Source: Flavobacterium turcicum (GTDB taxonomy: Bacteria > Bacteroidota > Bacteroidia > Flavobacteriales > Flavobacteriaceae). From it: a DNA stretch of 64,000 nucleotides. Positions within the stretch are counted from its first letter, which is position 1, and every line of letters begins with the position of its first letter. Below are positions 54,867 to 63,868 of this stretch, piece after piece. The notes beneath the pieces are model-generated. The model did not search any database. It was not told the origin of the DNA and was given only the letters and a program-made list of their open reading frames with translations. The stretch covers positions 127,735 through 191,734 of the forward strand of contig NZ_JAAOBY010000004.1 in the NCBI RefSeq assembly GCF_011365745.1, in the 5' to 3' direction. Both the position numbers and the translations under genes were made by a program.

Positions 54867-55748
54867 ATGTTTACTTTTCCTCGCAATAGCACTCCAATAT
54901 CGTTTTTTTTAATGGCTTTAACGACAGTTTGCTTGTTAATGTCTTGCAAGCAAGAACAAACACGTTCTGAAATGGATACCTCTCAGGAGCAAGTGCAAAA
55001 TAAAGCTAATGATTCCGCACAAACGGATACTTCCGCAATATATGAAACTGACAATTGGAAAACACTTCTTCCAACATCAACGACTGCTGAAGTCATTGAA
55101 CATCAATATTATATCCTAAGTTATCTAGAAGAATTTGAGCAAGCAGAATGGGTTGCCTATGAGTTAAAAAAGGAAAATGTAGTGAATAGAGATTTTAAAA
55201 GGCCTTTTTTTATTGAAGATGACAAAGTAGAAACTCGCTCCGCTGACTGGAGAAATTATAAAAATACAAATTACGACAAAGGACATTTGTGTCCAGCTGC
55301 TGATATGGAATTTGACTATGACGCTTACACTAGTACTTTTTTGACAAGTAATATATCACCTCAAGAGAAAGATTTTAACGGAGGAATATGGAATTCTTTG
55401 GAGCAAAATGTACGCTTTTGGGCAAAGGAATACGATAAGGTTATGGTGGTTACAGCAGGTATTTTAAACTCAAATTTAAAAACAATTGGTCGCGAAAAAG
55501 TTGCTGTGCCGGACTATTTTTATAAAATTGTATTCGTCAGAAATGCGAAAAAGCCAAAGATGATAGCTTTTATGATTCCTAATCGAGCGAGCGATTTACC
55601 TCTTGAAGATTATGTAGTGACTGTTGATGCTATCGAAAAAATAACGCGTATCGATTTTTTTCCTAAGTTAACAGATGCGCTAGAAAACCAACTCGAAAGC
55701 GAATCAAATATACGGTCTTGGCGTTTTTTAGAGGATAAAAGATACTAG
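54867..55748 (+). CDS. DNA/RNA non-specific endonuclease lipoprotein (NUC1 family)
   Basis: A 293-residue surface or periplasmic nuclease. Lipoprotein signal ends LLMSC (Cys27), followed by KQEQTRSEMDTSQEQ, an acid-rich linker. The beta-beta-alpha-metal active site reads DKGHLCPAAD with general-base His140; most family members have DRGH, so Lys replaces Arg at 138. The metal-ligand Asn is in NISPQEKDFN. It may let the cell use extracellular DNA as nutrient. Not linked in operon with its neighbours. Confidence 0.9.
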   Translation: MFTFPRNSTPISFFLMALTTVCLLMSCKQEQTRSEMDTSQEQVQNKANDSAQTDTSAIYETDNWKTLLPTSTTAEVIEHQYYILSYLEEFEQAEWVAYELKKENVVNRDFKRPFFIEDDKVETRSADWRNYKNTNYDKGHLCPAADMEFDYDAYTSTFLTSNISPQEKDFNGGIWNSLEQNVRFWAKEYDKVMVVTAGILNSNLKTIGREKVAVPDYFYKIVFVRNAKKPKMIAFMIPNRASDLPLEDYVVTVDAIEKITRIDFFPKLTDALENQLESESNIRSWRFLEDKRY

Positions 55749-55796
55749 CTATTAGTTAGTTGCAATTTCCAATATTACGTAGAAATATATCATTAA

Positions 55797-56318
55797 ATGA
55801 AAAACTTTATTACAGTTTACGATTTTGCCGAAAAATCTCTGAAAATTCCACTTATGCTTTCTCCCTTAATTTTTGTTGTTATTGGAATTGTTACTTATTA
55901 TTATTCTAAAAATTATTCTGACCCAAAAAAATACACTGCATTAGGTTTTAATGAAAGAAAGTATAAAATGATTTTTAGCATCATGTATGCTTCTTTCGCA
56001 ACTATTTTAGCCACAATAACAATTTCGTCTCAACTTCATCAATACTTCATGGCAAAAAGTTTTTACGAACTGAAAAAATATAAAACTGTTGAAGGTAAAG
56101 TCCAGAATTTTCATCCAATGCCAGCTGGTGGTCATGATACAGAAAGATTTGATGTAAACAATATTAAATTTGAATATTCAGATTATAACGAAAGTGATTA
56201 TGGATATAACAAGTCACTAGTTAAAGGAGGTCTAATTAAATCAAATGCTTTTGTAAAAATTAGTTATTTTAACAATGGAAACAAAAATGTAATTCTCAAA
56301 TTGCAAATTGAAGAATGA
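55797..56318 (+). CDS. Orphan membrane protein gene in a cassette-like unit
   Basis: A 173-residue protein with two membrane segments (about 17-36 and 58-80) and a C-terminal soluble beta domain (about 97-172, with GKVQNFHPMPAGGHDTE). I do not recognise a function. The gene is bounded by GTTAGTTGCA at 55755-55764 and its exact complement at 56338-56347, and is directly followed by a long hairpin ending in CGTTGG. That layout, one gene plus a 3' attC-like hairpin, is how integron cassettes look. No promoter is visible upstream. Confidence 0.78.
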   Translation: MKNFITVYDFAEKSLKIPLMLSPLIFVVIGIVTYYYSKNYSDPKKYTALGFNERKYKMIFSIMYASFATILATITISSQLHQYFMAKSFYELKKYKTVEGKVQNFHPMPAGGHDTERFDVNNIKFEYSDYNESDYGYNKSLVKGGLIKSNAFVKISYFNNGNKNVILKLQIEE

Positions 56319-56337
56319 CTTAATTGAAAACACGAAC

Positions 56338-56474
56338 TGCAACTAACAGCCGTTACACGAGATTTGGGTATTTGGCTTAATAAAAAGTTGGTTTCGTTTC
56401 AGGAAAACTTGTGGATAATGGAAAAATATCGCATCTTTAATATCAAACCTCGTGTAGCGGCAGGACGTTGGTGC
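56338..56474. repeat. attC-like hairpin element downstream of the orphan gene
   Basis: Outer part: TGCAACTAAC at 56338-56347, complementary to the cassette start at 55755. Inner arms 56349-56366 and 56444-56461 pair over 18 positions with one G-U pair and one A-C mismatch. About 77 nt lie between. The right end reads CGTTGGTGC (56466-56474), holding the GTT where integrons cut, four bases before the rodA stop. Missing for a textbook attC: clear extrahelical bases and an exact GTTRRRY core. No integrase gene is in the window. Confidence 0.55.
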
Positions 56475-56477
56475 TTA

Positions 56478-57713
56478 CTACCATTCATTGACTTTGTTAG
56501 CGTCCATTTTGATAAAAATAAAAAGCAAAATGGTAAAACCCCATAATCCTGAACCTCCGTACGAGAAAAATGGTAACGGAACACCAATAGTAGGGAAGAT
56601 ACCAGATACCATCGCGATATTGACAAAAAAGTGGGTAAACAAAATTCCAGCTACGCAATAACCATAAACTCTACTAAACTTTGTTTTTTGTCTCTCAGCT
56701 AAGTAAATAATTCTTAAAAGTAAACCAGCAAATAAACCAAGTACCAGCAATGATCCAGCAAAGCCCCATTCTTCGCCTACTGTTGTAAAAATATAATCGG
56801 TGTGTTGTTCGGGTACAAATCCACCTTTAGTTTGAGTTCCTTCCAGAAAACCTTTTCCGAGCCATCCACCTGATCCAATTGCAATTTCAGATTGATTGGT
56901 ATTGTAGCCTGTTCCGTTCATATCTACGGATTTACCTAGCAAAATATTAAATCGATCTCGGTGGTGTTGTTTAAAAACATTATCAAAGATGTAATCTACA
57001 GAAAATACAAAACCAGTAATTAAAACGAGAAGAATCGTACTCATAATGGCATTTCGATCGGCCAATCGTGATTTAAAATGTACGAACAATAAAACAGCTA
57101 GCGCGGCTAGAATGATGTATTGTGGTTCAAAAACTAAGGTCATAACAAACAGTAAAATTGTAATGAAACCTGTCCAAACGTACCACGCAGGAAGTCCTTC
57201 TCGGTACAAAACGATTATAAAAATACTGTAAATCAAAGCACTTCCAGGATCGGGTTGTGGCAATATAAGTAATACAGGAAATAGAATTATAGCTAAGGCT
57301 TGGATTTGCCTGTTTGTTTCTTTTAAATTAATTTGTGTGTCACTCAAAAATTTAGCTAATGCCAATGATGTTGCTGCTTTTGCAAATTCAGATGGCTGTA
57401 AGGTAAAACTACCTATGGCGTACCAACAACGTTGTCCAGCAATAGTTTTCCCGAATAAGAATAAACCCATTAATGACAATAGGGAAACTCCAAAAATAAT
57501 ACTGGCATATTTTTCATAAAATTTGCCGTCAATTGAGACTACTGTAAAAATTAAAGGTATGGTTAATACAATAAAAATCAACTGCTTATCAGAGGTGCCT
57601 TCCATCGATGATAATGAGGAAGAGTAGATGTTGAGCCACCCTAAAATAACTAATACAGCATAAATGATTATGCTTATCCAGTCGATATTGTTGGTGATGC
57701 TTTGGTTTTTCAT
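56478..57713 (-). CDS. rodA: Rod-shape peptidoglycan polymerase RodA
   Basis: A 411-residue SEDS-family glycosyltransferase with about ten helices that polymerises glycan strands for cell elongation with PBP2. Visible family stretches are LQPSEFAKAA, PQPDPGSAL with the key Asp, and the late GVPLPFFSYGGSGL. It overlaps mrdA by 4 bp and ends the leftward rod-shape operon, next to the attC-like hairpin, which may also act as its terminator. Confidence 0.94.
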   Translation of the reverse strand: MKNQSITNNIDWISIIIYAVLVILGWLNIYSSSLSSMEGTSDKQLIFIVLTIPLIFTVVSIDGKFYEKYASIIFGVSLLSLMGLFLFGKTIAGQRCWYAIGSFTLQPSEFAKAATSLALAKFLSDTQINLKETNRQIQALAIILFPVLLILPQPDPGSALIYSIFIIVLYREGLPAWYVWTGFITILLFVMTLVFEPQYIILAALAVLLFVHFKSRLADRNAIMSTILLVLITGFVFSVDYIFDNVFKQHHRDRFNILLGKSVDMNGTGYNTNQSEIAIGSGGWLGKGFLEGTQTKGGFVPEQHTDYIFTTVGEEWGFAGSLLVLGLFAGLLLRIIYLAERQKTKFSRVYGYCVAGILFTHFFVNIAMVSGIFPTIGVPLPFFSYGGSGLWGFTILLFIFIKMDANKVNEW

Positions 57714-59668
57714 TTTGCTGCTATAACTTGTTTTTTAGCTTTTGTAGTGTCTACTTTTACTTTTTGTGCAGGTTGCGATTTCAATTTTTTAATAGAATCG
57801 GCAGCGCGCAGTTGGGCTTTGACAATATCTGAAAGTCCTCCTAATTTAGCATAACGAGATTGCAAGCTAGTTTCTAAAATTCGTTTTTCTAAGTCAGTTC
57901 TAGTTATTTTTTTACGAAGGTACTTTTCGATCATCAAACTAGCAATAGGACCTGCAATAGTCGCTCCATATCCTCCGTTTTCGACCATAACAGCGATTGC
58001 TATTTTTGGGTTTTCCATCGGGGCAAAGGCTACAAATATCGAATGGTCTTCCATCTTTACTTTTACGCCACCAATTCTTGCGGAGTTTTCAGCAGTACCA
58101 GTTTTTCCACAAATGTTAATTCCTTCTACTCGTAAACCTCTTGCAGTTCCTAAATTGTATACATCAAACAAGCCACTAATGATAGGCTTAAAAAAATGTT
58201 TGTCAATTGAAGTAACGTGTTTTGTTGTGAATTTTTCATCAATCTTGTGTCCTTCAATTCGTTTGATAATATGAGGTGTGTAGTAATAACCTTCATTGGC
58301 TACTGTCGCCATCATATTAGCTAATTGAATAGGTGTCATTAAAACCTCTCCTTGACCGATGGCGTTTGAAACAATTGCTGTACTGCGCCATCCTCCATTT
58401 GGGTACATGCGTTTGTAGGTTTTAGATGTTGGTACTAATCCTCTTTTTCCAGTAGGTAAATCATAGCCCATAAATTCTCCCAATCCAAAACTCTTTAAAT
58501 GCTTACTCCAAACATCAACCGCATAAGAGGGTTTTACATATTTGTTAATGGTTCGCATGTAGGCGGTAGCAAAGTAGGAATTACAAGATTCATAAATACC
58601 TCGATGCAATTGTAAGGCTCCACCGTGGCAGTGGCATCCCATAAAACGGCCACGCGCATAGCTAAAACCATGACGGCAGAATACAGTAGTGTTTTCATCA
58701 ATAACACCTTCTTGTAAACCAACTAGTCCAGTTAAAATTTTAAAAGGTGATCCAGGCGGATATTCGGCTAATAAACCACGATCATACAAAGGTTTTGCGA
58801 TAGAATCTCGGTATAAAGCGGTGTAGTTTTTAGAGCGTTGTCGACCAACTAAAATCCCGGGATCATAAGATGGAGCGGTTACTAATGCTAATATTTCACC
58901 AGTTTTTGGTTCTATCGCAACAATTCCGCCACGCTTATTAATCATCAGTTCTTCACCATATTTTTGGATTTCGGCATCCAGCGTTAGGTTGATGTCTTCT
59001 CCTTGAACGGCAATCGTGTCGTATTTGCCATTTTTATAGGAGCCTATTTCTCTGTTGAATTTATCTTTTTGAATGTATTTCACACCCTTAACTCCTCGAA
59101 GTAAATTTTCGTAGCTTTCTTCAACTCCTTGGCGGCCAATTAAATCACCACTGTTGTAATAGGGGTTTTTTGCAACCAATTTTTCGTTTACTTGGGTGAT
59201 AAATCCAAAAATATTCGCGCCAAAGTTTACTTCATAATCACGTAATGAACGCTTTTGGAAATAGAATCCTTTGTATTTTCGTAATTTTTCTTGAAATGCT
59301 GCAAACTCAGCTTTATTCAATTGTGATAAGAATACCGATGGAAGTCTAGGGCTATACACCTTAGCTTTTTCGATTTTTTTGATAAAATCATCTTTGGTGA
59401 TATTCAAAAGTTGACAAAACTCGGTAGTATCCGTTTCTTTTACTTCTCTCGGAATAACCATGATATCATACGATGCTTGGTTGGCTACAAGCAATTTACC
59501 ATAACGGTCAAAAATATAGCCTCGTTCTGGATATTCGTATTGTTTTTTGATAGCGTTGTTTTCGGACTCTAATTTTGAAGTTTCGTCTACAATTTGTAAA
59601 TAAAAAATACGGGTTACCAGCAGTAAAGTAGCGATTATGATCAAAGAGGGCAACAAGGCTTTTCTCAT
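57710..59668 (-). CDS. mrdA: Penicillin-binding protein 2 (elongation transpeptidase)
   Basis: A 652-residue class B PBP: N-terminal membrane helix (about 5-23), pedestal domain, and transpeptidase with SxxK at Ser307-Lys310 (GSPFK), SxN at Ser361-Asn363 and KTGT in CGKTGTAE. A cluster CRHGF...GCHCHGG puts Cys331, His333, Cys345, His346, Cys347 and His348 close together near the active site; E. coli PBP2 binds zinc in this region, so a metal site is likely. The Lys-rich tail is low complexity. Overlaps mreD and rodA by 4 bp on each side. Confidence 0.94.
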   Translation of the reverse strand: MRKALLPSLIIIATLLLVTRIFYLQIVDETSKLESENNAIKKQYEYPERGYIFDRYGKLLVANQASYDIMVIPREVKETDTTEFCQLLNITKDDFIKKIEKAKVYSPRLPSVFLSQLNKAEFAAFQEKLRKYKGFYFQKRSLRDYEVNFGANIFGFITQVNEKLVAKNPYYNSGDLIGRQGVEESYENLLRGVKGVKYIQKDKFNREIGSYKNGKYDTIAVQGEDINLTLDAEIQKYGEELMINKRGGIVAIEPKTGEILALVTAPSYDPGILVGRQRSKNYTALYRDSIAKPLYDRGLLAEYPPGSPFKILTGLVGLQEGVIDENTTVFCRHGFSYARGRFMGCHCHGGALQLHRGIYESCNSYFATAYMRTINKYVKPSYAVDVWSKHLKSFGLGEFMGYDLPTGKRGLVPTSKTYKRMYPNGGWRSTAIVSNAIGQGEVLMTPIQLANMMATVANEGYYYTPHIIKRIEGHKIDEKFTTKHVTSIDKHFFKPIISGLFDVYNLGTARGLRVEGINICGKTGTAENSARIGGVKVKMEDHSIFVAFAPMENPKIAIAVMVENGGYGATIAGPIASLMIEKYLRKKITRTDLEKRILETSLQSRYAKLGGLSDIVKAQLRAADSIKKLKSQPAQKVKVDTTKAKKQVIAAK

Positions 59669-60171
59669 CGTTTGTTTGGCTTAATAAGGTAGATGATTAT
59701 GATGCAAATTAATATCGTAAATACAGTGCTTAAAAGCGTGGTAATTAAGGTGTCAAGTAGAAAACTCAATTGAAACGCTTCTAACAAAAACAAGGTAAAA
59801 TGATGAATTACTACAGAGAGCAAAATAAATGTAAACCGTTGAGGTGTCAAAACATCATTTAAGCGAATGGTTTGGTATTCGTAACTTAGTCCAAAAGCAA
59901 ACTTGAACAAGTAAGGTCTTAGGTAAGCAAGCATTAGCGAGGCTGTTGCATGTGTTCCTCCAGAGTTACTAAAAAGATCCATAATAATACCCATTGCAAA
60001 ACTCGCAGCAATAAGTCCAGCTTTATTACCATTTACAGGGTATAAAATGATAAACAAAATATAAGGAAACGGACTAATGTAGCCCAAGAAATTCATATTG
60101 TTAAAAACAATGATTTGGAGCGCTAACAGCAAAATGAAACGGAGAATATTGACTAACAAGGTGCTATTCAT
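59665..60171 (-). CDS. mreD: Rod shape-determining protein MreD
   Basis: A 168-residue protein with about five membrane segments, of normal MreD length. Its sequence is recognisable mainly by position (between mreC and mrdA) and helix pattern; MreD is poorly conserved. It overlaps mreC by 8 bp and mrdA by 4 bp. Confidence 0.87.
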   Translation of the reverse strand: MNSTLLVNILRFILLLALQIIVFNNMNFLGYISPFPYILFIILYPVNGNKAGLIAASFAMGIIMDLFSNSGGTHATASLMLAYLRPYLFKFAFGLSYEYQTIRLNDVLTPQRFTFILLSVVIHHFTLFLLEAFQLSFLLDTLITTLLSTVFTILICIIIIYLIKPNKR

Positions 60172-60988
60172 CTTTTTCTCTTTTTTCTAAATTAATGATT
60201 TCTTGTCTGTCTTTTCTCTTGATGATGTATACGTGACCTAAGTTAGTCATGTCATTAAAGAGTTTTACGCGCAATGTATAAAAATTGGTTTTTGTGTCTC
60301 TGTAAATTTTTGAGATAGTTCCAATGTTGATGTTTTCTGGAAAAATTACTGATTGTCCACCAGTTACAATTGTGTCTCCAATTTTAATCATTGCTAACCT
60401 TGGTAAATCGGTTAGCTGAACAAAACCAGTACTTTTACCATCCCAGTTCAAAGAACCAAAATGATTTGATTTTTTAATTTTAGCATTAATTTGAGAACGT
60501 TTGTTCAATATGCTAATTACAGTAGAGTAATTGGTTGATGTATTTTCAATGATTCCTACAATACCCAAGCTGTTAACCACGCCCATGTCTGGTTTTACAC
60601 CATCTATAGCACCTGAGTTTAGTGTAAGGTAGTTTTCATACACATTATAGGAGTTTCTGATTACTTTTGAAACAATGATATCGGTTGGTTTTACTCCTTT
60701 AACACTGTCAATTTGTTTAACAGTCGCAGTGTCTTCAATTTTGAATAAAGCATTACGAAGTAGAGCGTTTTCTTGTGCTAGCGCTTCATTCTCTGTCTTT
60801 AAATTCAAATATTCATCAAAGTTGTTCAGTTTTTCGTAAACGCCACCACTTAAGAAATTGGCAGAGCTGATAATCTTGCTGCGGTGAAAAGAGTGAGATT
60901 GAACTGTAAGCGCTAAGGAAATGCTTAAAAGCAGCAAAAACAGTATTCTGTTACTGTTTTTAAAAATAAAATTAAATATTTGCTGCAT
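60164..60988 (-). CDS. mreC: Rod shape-determining protein MreC
   Basis: A 274-residue periplasmic scaffold with an N-terminal membrane helix (about 12-30), a coiled coil (about 50-85, NEALAQENALLRNALFK), and two beta domains with GVVNSLGIVG and GDTIVTGGQSVIFP. It links MreB to RodA-PBP2. A hairpin and 87 bp lie between it and mreB. Confidence 0.93.
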   Translation of the reverse strand: MQQIFNFIFKNSNRILFLLLLSISLALTVQSHSFHRSKIISSANFLSGGVYEKLNNFDEYLNLKTENEALAQENALLRNALFKIEDTATVKQIDSVKGVKPTDIIVSKVIRNSYNVYENYLTLNSGAIDGVKPDMGVVNSLGIVGIIENTSTNYSTVISILNKRSQINAKIKKSNHFGSLNWDGKSTGFVQLTDLPRLAMIKIGDTIVTGGQSVIFPENINIGTISKIYRDTKTNFYTLRVKLFNDMTNLGHVYIIKRKDRQEIINLEKREKDE

Positions 60989-61032
60989 TGTATTCGGTTA
61001 TAGAGGTCAAATAAGTTAATGTAAAAGAGGTA

Positions 61033-61064
61033 AACTCCAATACTGTTTGAAAGGTATTGGAGTT
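61033..61064 (-). terminator. Intercistronic hairpin between mreB and mreC (partial terminator)
   Basis: A perfect 11-bp stem, AACTCCAATAC (61033-61043) with 61054-61064, and a 10-nt loop. On the minus strand TACCTCTTTTAC follows, too weak a T tract for full termination, so reduced read-through or mRNA stabilisation is likely. Confidence 0.6.
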
Positions 61065-61075
61065 GTAAATCTCTA

Positions 61076-62104
61076 TTATTTAATTAATATACTTTTAAAT
61101 TTTACGATGTTTTTTAGTGCCATTCCAGTTCCACGCACAACCGCACGTAAAGGATCTTCAGCAATATAAACAGGCAAGTCTGTTTTTTGAGAAATTCTTT
61201 TGTCTAAACCTCTCAACATAGATCCACCACCTGCTAAGTAAATACCAGTATTGTAAATATCTGCTGCTAATTCAGGCGGAGTTTGAGAAAGCGTTTCCAT
61301 GACAGCATCTTCAATTCGTTGAATTGATTTGTCAAGAGCTTTAGCAATTTCACGGTATGAAACTTCTACTTGTTTTGGTTTACCCGTTAACAAATCTCTA
61401 CCTTGTACAGACATATCTTCTGGAGGAGTTTCAAGATCTTCGATAGCAGCTCCAATTTGGATTTTTATTTTTTCAGCAGTACTTTCTCCCACAAATAAAT
61501 TGTGCTGGGTACGCATGTAGTAAACAATATCATTGGTAAAAACGTCACCTGCAATTTTAACTGATTTGTCACATACGATTCCACCTAAAGCAATAACCGC
61601 AATTTCAGTAGTACCACCACCAATATCTACAATCATGTTTCCTTTTGGTTGCATGATATCAATACCAATACCAATTGCTGCTGCCATTGGTTCGTGAATT
61701 AAGTAAACTTCTTTACCATTTACACGCTCACATGACTCTTTTACAGCACGCATTTCAACTTCGGTAATTCCAGATGGAATACAAACTACCATGCGCAATG
61801 CAGGAGTGAACATTCGTTTTTTTAATGCAGGTATGCTTTTGATAAACATACTGATCATTTTTTCAGATGCATCAAAATCTGCAATTACACCATCTTTCAA
61901 AGGTCTTATTGTCTTTATGTTTTCATGTGTCTTTCCTTGCATCATGTTGGCTTCTTTACCAACAGCAATGATTTTGCCAGAAATCCTATCGCGTGCAACT
62001 ATCGAAGGGCTGTCTATTACGACTTTATCATTGTGTATGATTAAAGTATTAGCGGTACCAAGGTCTATCGCAATATCCTCGGTCATGAAATCAAAAAATC
62101 CCAT
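61076..62104 (-). CDS. mreB: Actin-like rod shape-determining protein MreB
   Basis: A 342-residue cytoskeletal ATPase. Phosphate-1 motif DLGTANTL (14-21), phosphate-2 VDIGGGTTEIAV, and the adenosine motif LAGGGSML are present. It forms membrane-bound filaments that guide cell-wall synthesis. It is the first gene of the rod-shape group, 53 bp after purH, with a TAACTTTG box in the gap. Confidence 0.97.
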   Translation of the reverse strand: MGFFDFMTEDIAIDLGTANTLIIHNDKVVIDSPSIVARDRISGKIIAVGKEANMMQGKTHENIKTIRPLKDGVIADFDASEKMISMFIKSIPALKKRMFTPALRMVVCIPSGITEVEMRAVKESCERVNGKEVYLIHEPMAAAIGIGIDIMQPKGNMIVDIGGGTTEIAVIALGGIVCDKSVKIAGDVFTNDIVYYMRTQHNLFVGESTAEKIKIQIGAAIEDLETPPEDMSVQGRDLLTGKPKQVEVSYREIAKALDKSIQRIEDAVMETLSQTPPELAADIYNTGIYLAGGGSMLRGLDKRISQKTDLPVYIAEDPLRAVVRGTGMALKNIVKFKSILIK

Positions 62105-62143
62105 AAGTTTTTTAAGGGTTAAAAGTTAAAAATTTGTGACGGA

Positions 62144-62151
62144 CAAAGTTA
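62144..62151 (-). promoter_or_regulatory. mreB -7 promoter element
   Basis: TAACTTTG on the minus strand matches TAnnTTTG exactly, 40 bp upstream of the mreB ATG. No good -33 box is visible; the upstream part falls inside purH. Confidence 0.45.
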
Positions 62152-62157
62152 AACAAA

Positions 62158-63684
62158 TTAATGTTTAAAATGACGCGTTCCTGTAAATACCATTGCAAGA
62201 TTATTTTCGTTACAGTAATTGATGCTTAATTCATCTTTGATCGATCCTCCCGGCTGAATTACTGCTGTGATTCCTGCTTTTTTGGCAAGTTCTACACAAT
62301 CAGGAAATGGAAAAAAAGCATCACTAGCCATTGAAGCTCCTTGTAAATCAAATCCGAAATTTTTCGCTTTTTCTACAGCTTGCATTAACGCGTCAACTCT
62401 TGAAGTTTGTCCCGTACCTGAAGCAATAAGCGTACCGTTTTTAGCAAAAACAATCGTATTTGATTTTGTGTTTTTGCAAATTTTTGAGGCAAAAATTAAA
62501 TCTTCTATCTCTTGCTCTGTAGGCGCTGTTAGTGTAACGGTTTTTAGGTCCTCTTTAGTATCGGTACTATTATTTCTGTCTTGAACTAAAAGTCCGTTTA
62601 AGCATGTGCGTACTTGTTTTTGAGGTAATTCAACTTCATTTTGAACAAGAATGATTCTGTTTTTCTTTTCCTGTAAAATGCTAAGCGCCTCTGCATCAAA
62701 AGCTGGAGCAATTACTACTTCGCAAAATAAAGCGTTTATTTCTTGTGCTGTAGCTACATCAACGGTTGTGTTAGCAATTAATACTCCTCCAAAAGCAGAA
62801 GTAGGATCGCAAGCCAAAGCTGCTAAATAAGCTTCACTGATTGTTGGTCTTGTAGCTAAACCGCAAGCGTTGTTGTGTTTGAGAATAGCAAATGTAGGAC
62901 CGTCGTTTTTAAATTCTTGAATTAAATTAACCGCGGCATCTACGTCTAGTAAATTGTTGTATGAAAGTTCTTTTCCGTGAATTTTGTTGAACATGGCATC
63001 AAAATCTCCAAAGAAAAATCCTTTTTGGTGTGGGTTTTCTCCATAGCGAAGTACTTGACCATCGGCTATGCTTTCTTTGTAAATAGTTTCATCAGTGTTG
63101 AAATAGTTAAAAATTGCTCCGTCATAGTGTGATGACACATGAAATGCTTTTGTGGCAAACAATTTTCTGTCCTCTAAAGTAGTTGCTCCGTTTTGTTTAA
63201 TGATGGTTTCTAAAAATAATCCGTATTGCTCCATCGATGAAACGATTACCGTATCTTTAAAATTCTTTGCTGCTGCACGAATTAGAGAAATGCCACCAAT
63301 ATCAATTTTTTCAATAATATCAGCTTCGCTTGCGCCAGATGCAACGGTTTTTTCAAATGGGTATAAGTCAACAATTACCAAGTCAATTTGAGGAATATCA
63401 AACTCCTTCATTTGCTGTACATCACTTTTGTTATCTTGACGGTTTAAGATTCCGCCGAAAACTTTTGGGTGCAAAGTTTTTACTCTTCCACCTAAAATTG
63501 AAGGGTATGAAGTAACATCTTCAACGGGTACAACAGGAATTCCTAAATTTTTTATGAAATCTTCGGTACCACCAGTAGAATAAATTGTAACATTTTGACT
63601 GTTTAGTTGTCTTACTATCGGTTCAAGTCCTTCTTTTGAGAAGACAGAGATTAATGCCGATTGGATTGTTTTAGTTGTGTTCAT
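62158..63684 (-). CDS. purH: Bifunctional AICAR formyltransferase/IMP cyclohydrolase
   Basis: A 508-residue cytoplasmic enzyme for the last two steps of IMP synthesis. The N-terminal IMP cyclohydrolase domain has the GGRVKTLHPKVFGG motif; the formyltransferase part has RYGENPHQ, KHNNACGLA and the C-terminal TGTRHFKH. The ATG at 63684 (MNTTKTIQS) is used because the longer frame crosses the promoter. Possibly co-transcribed with mreB, since no terminator separates them. Confidence 0.96.
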   Translation of the reverse strand: MNTTKTIQSALISVFSKEGLEPIVRQLNSQNVTIYSTGGTEDFIKNLGIPVVPVEDVTSYPSILGGRVKTLHPKVFGGILNRQDNKSDVQQMKEFDIPQIDLVIVDLYPFEKTVASGASEADIIEKIDIGGISLIRAAAKNFKDTVIVSSMEQYGLFLETIIKQNGATTLEDRKLFATKAFHVSSHYDGAIFNYFNTDETIYKESIADGQVLRYGENPHQKGFFFGDFDAMFNKIHGKELSYNNLLDVDAAVNLIQEFKNDGPTFAILKHNNACGLATRPTISEAYLAALACDPTSAFGGVLIANTTVDVATAQEINALFCEVVIAPAFDAEALSILQEKKNRIILVQNEVELPQKQVRTCLNGLLVQDRNNSTDTKEDLKTVTLTAPTEQEIEDLIFASKICKNTKSNTIVFAKNGTLIASGTGQTSRVDALMQAVEKAKNFGFDLQGASMASDAFFPFPDCVELAKKAGITAVIQPGGSIKDELSINYCNENNLAMVFTGTRHFKH

Positions 63685-63708
63685 TATGTAGTTAGTGTTT
63701 TTAAGGTG

Positions 63709-63716
63709 CAAAAATA
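63709..63716 (-). promoter_or_regulatory. purH -7 promoter element
   Basis: TATTTTTG on the minus strand fits TAnnTTTG, 25 bp upstream of the ATG. I saw no purine-riboswitch core in the leader. Confidence 0.45.
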
Positions 63717-63868
63717 GTTTTTAAAGTCGAAATTAAAGCATTCGAAATTGAGATATTTGCAAATAAGACACTTCTATTTTACGACGCTTTTAAATCCTAA
63801 GCGTGTCAATACTGAAAAGTCTTTTTTGGGCTTTTTGATTAAATCATTTTAAATACAAAACAAGATAT

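Noticed and set aside
56364..56546. 60-codon open frame across the attC-like loop and rodA end
   Set aside because: It overlaps the hairpin and the rodA coding region and shows no protein-like pattern.
63685..63868. Purine riboswitch upstream of purH
   Set aside because: The gap holds only a -7 box and AT-rich sequence; no three-way junction core was seen.
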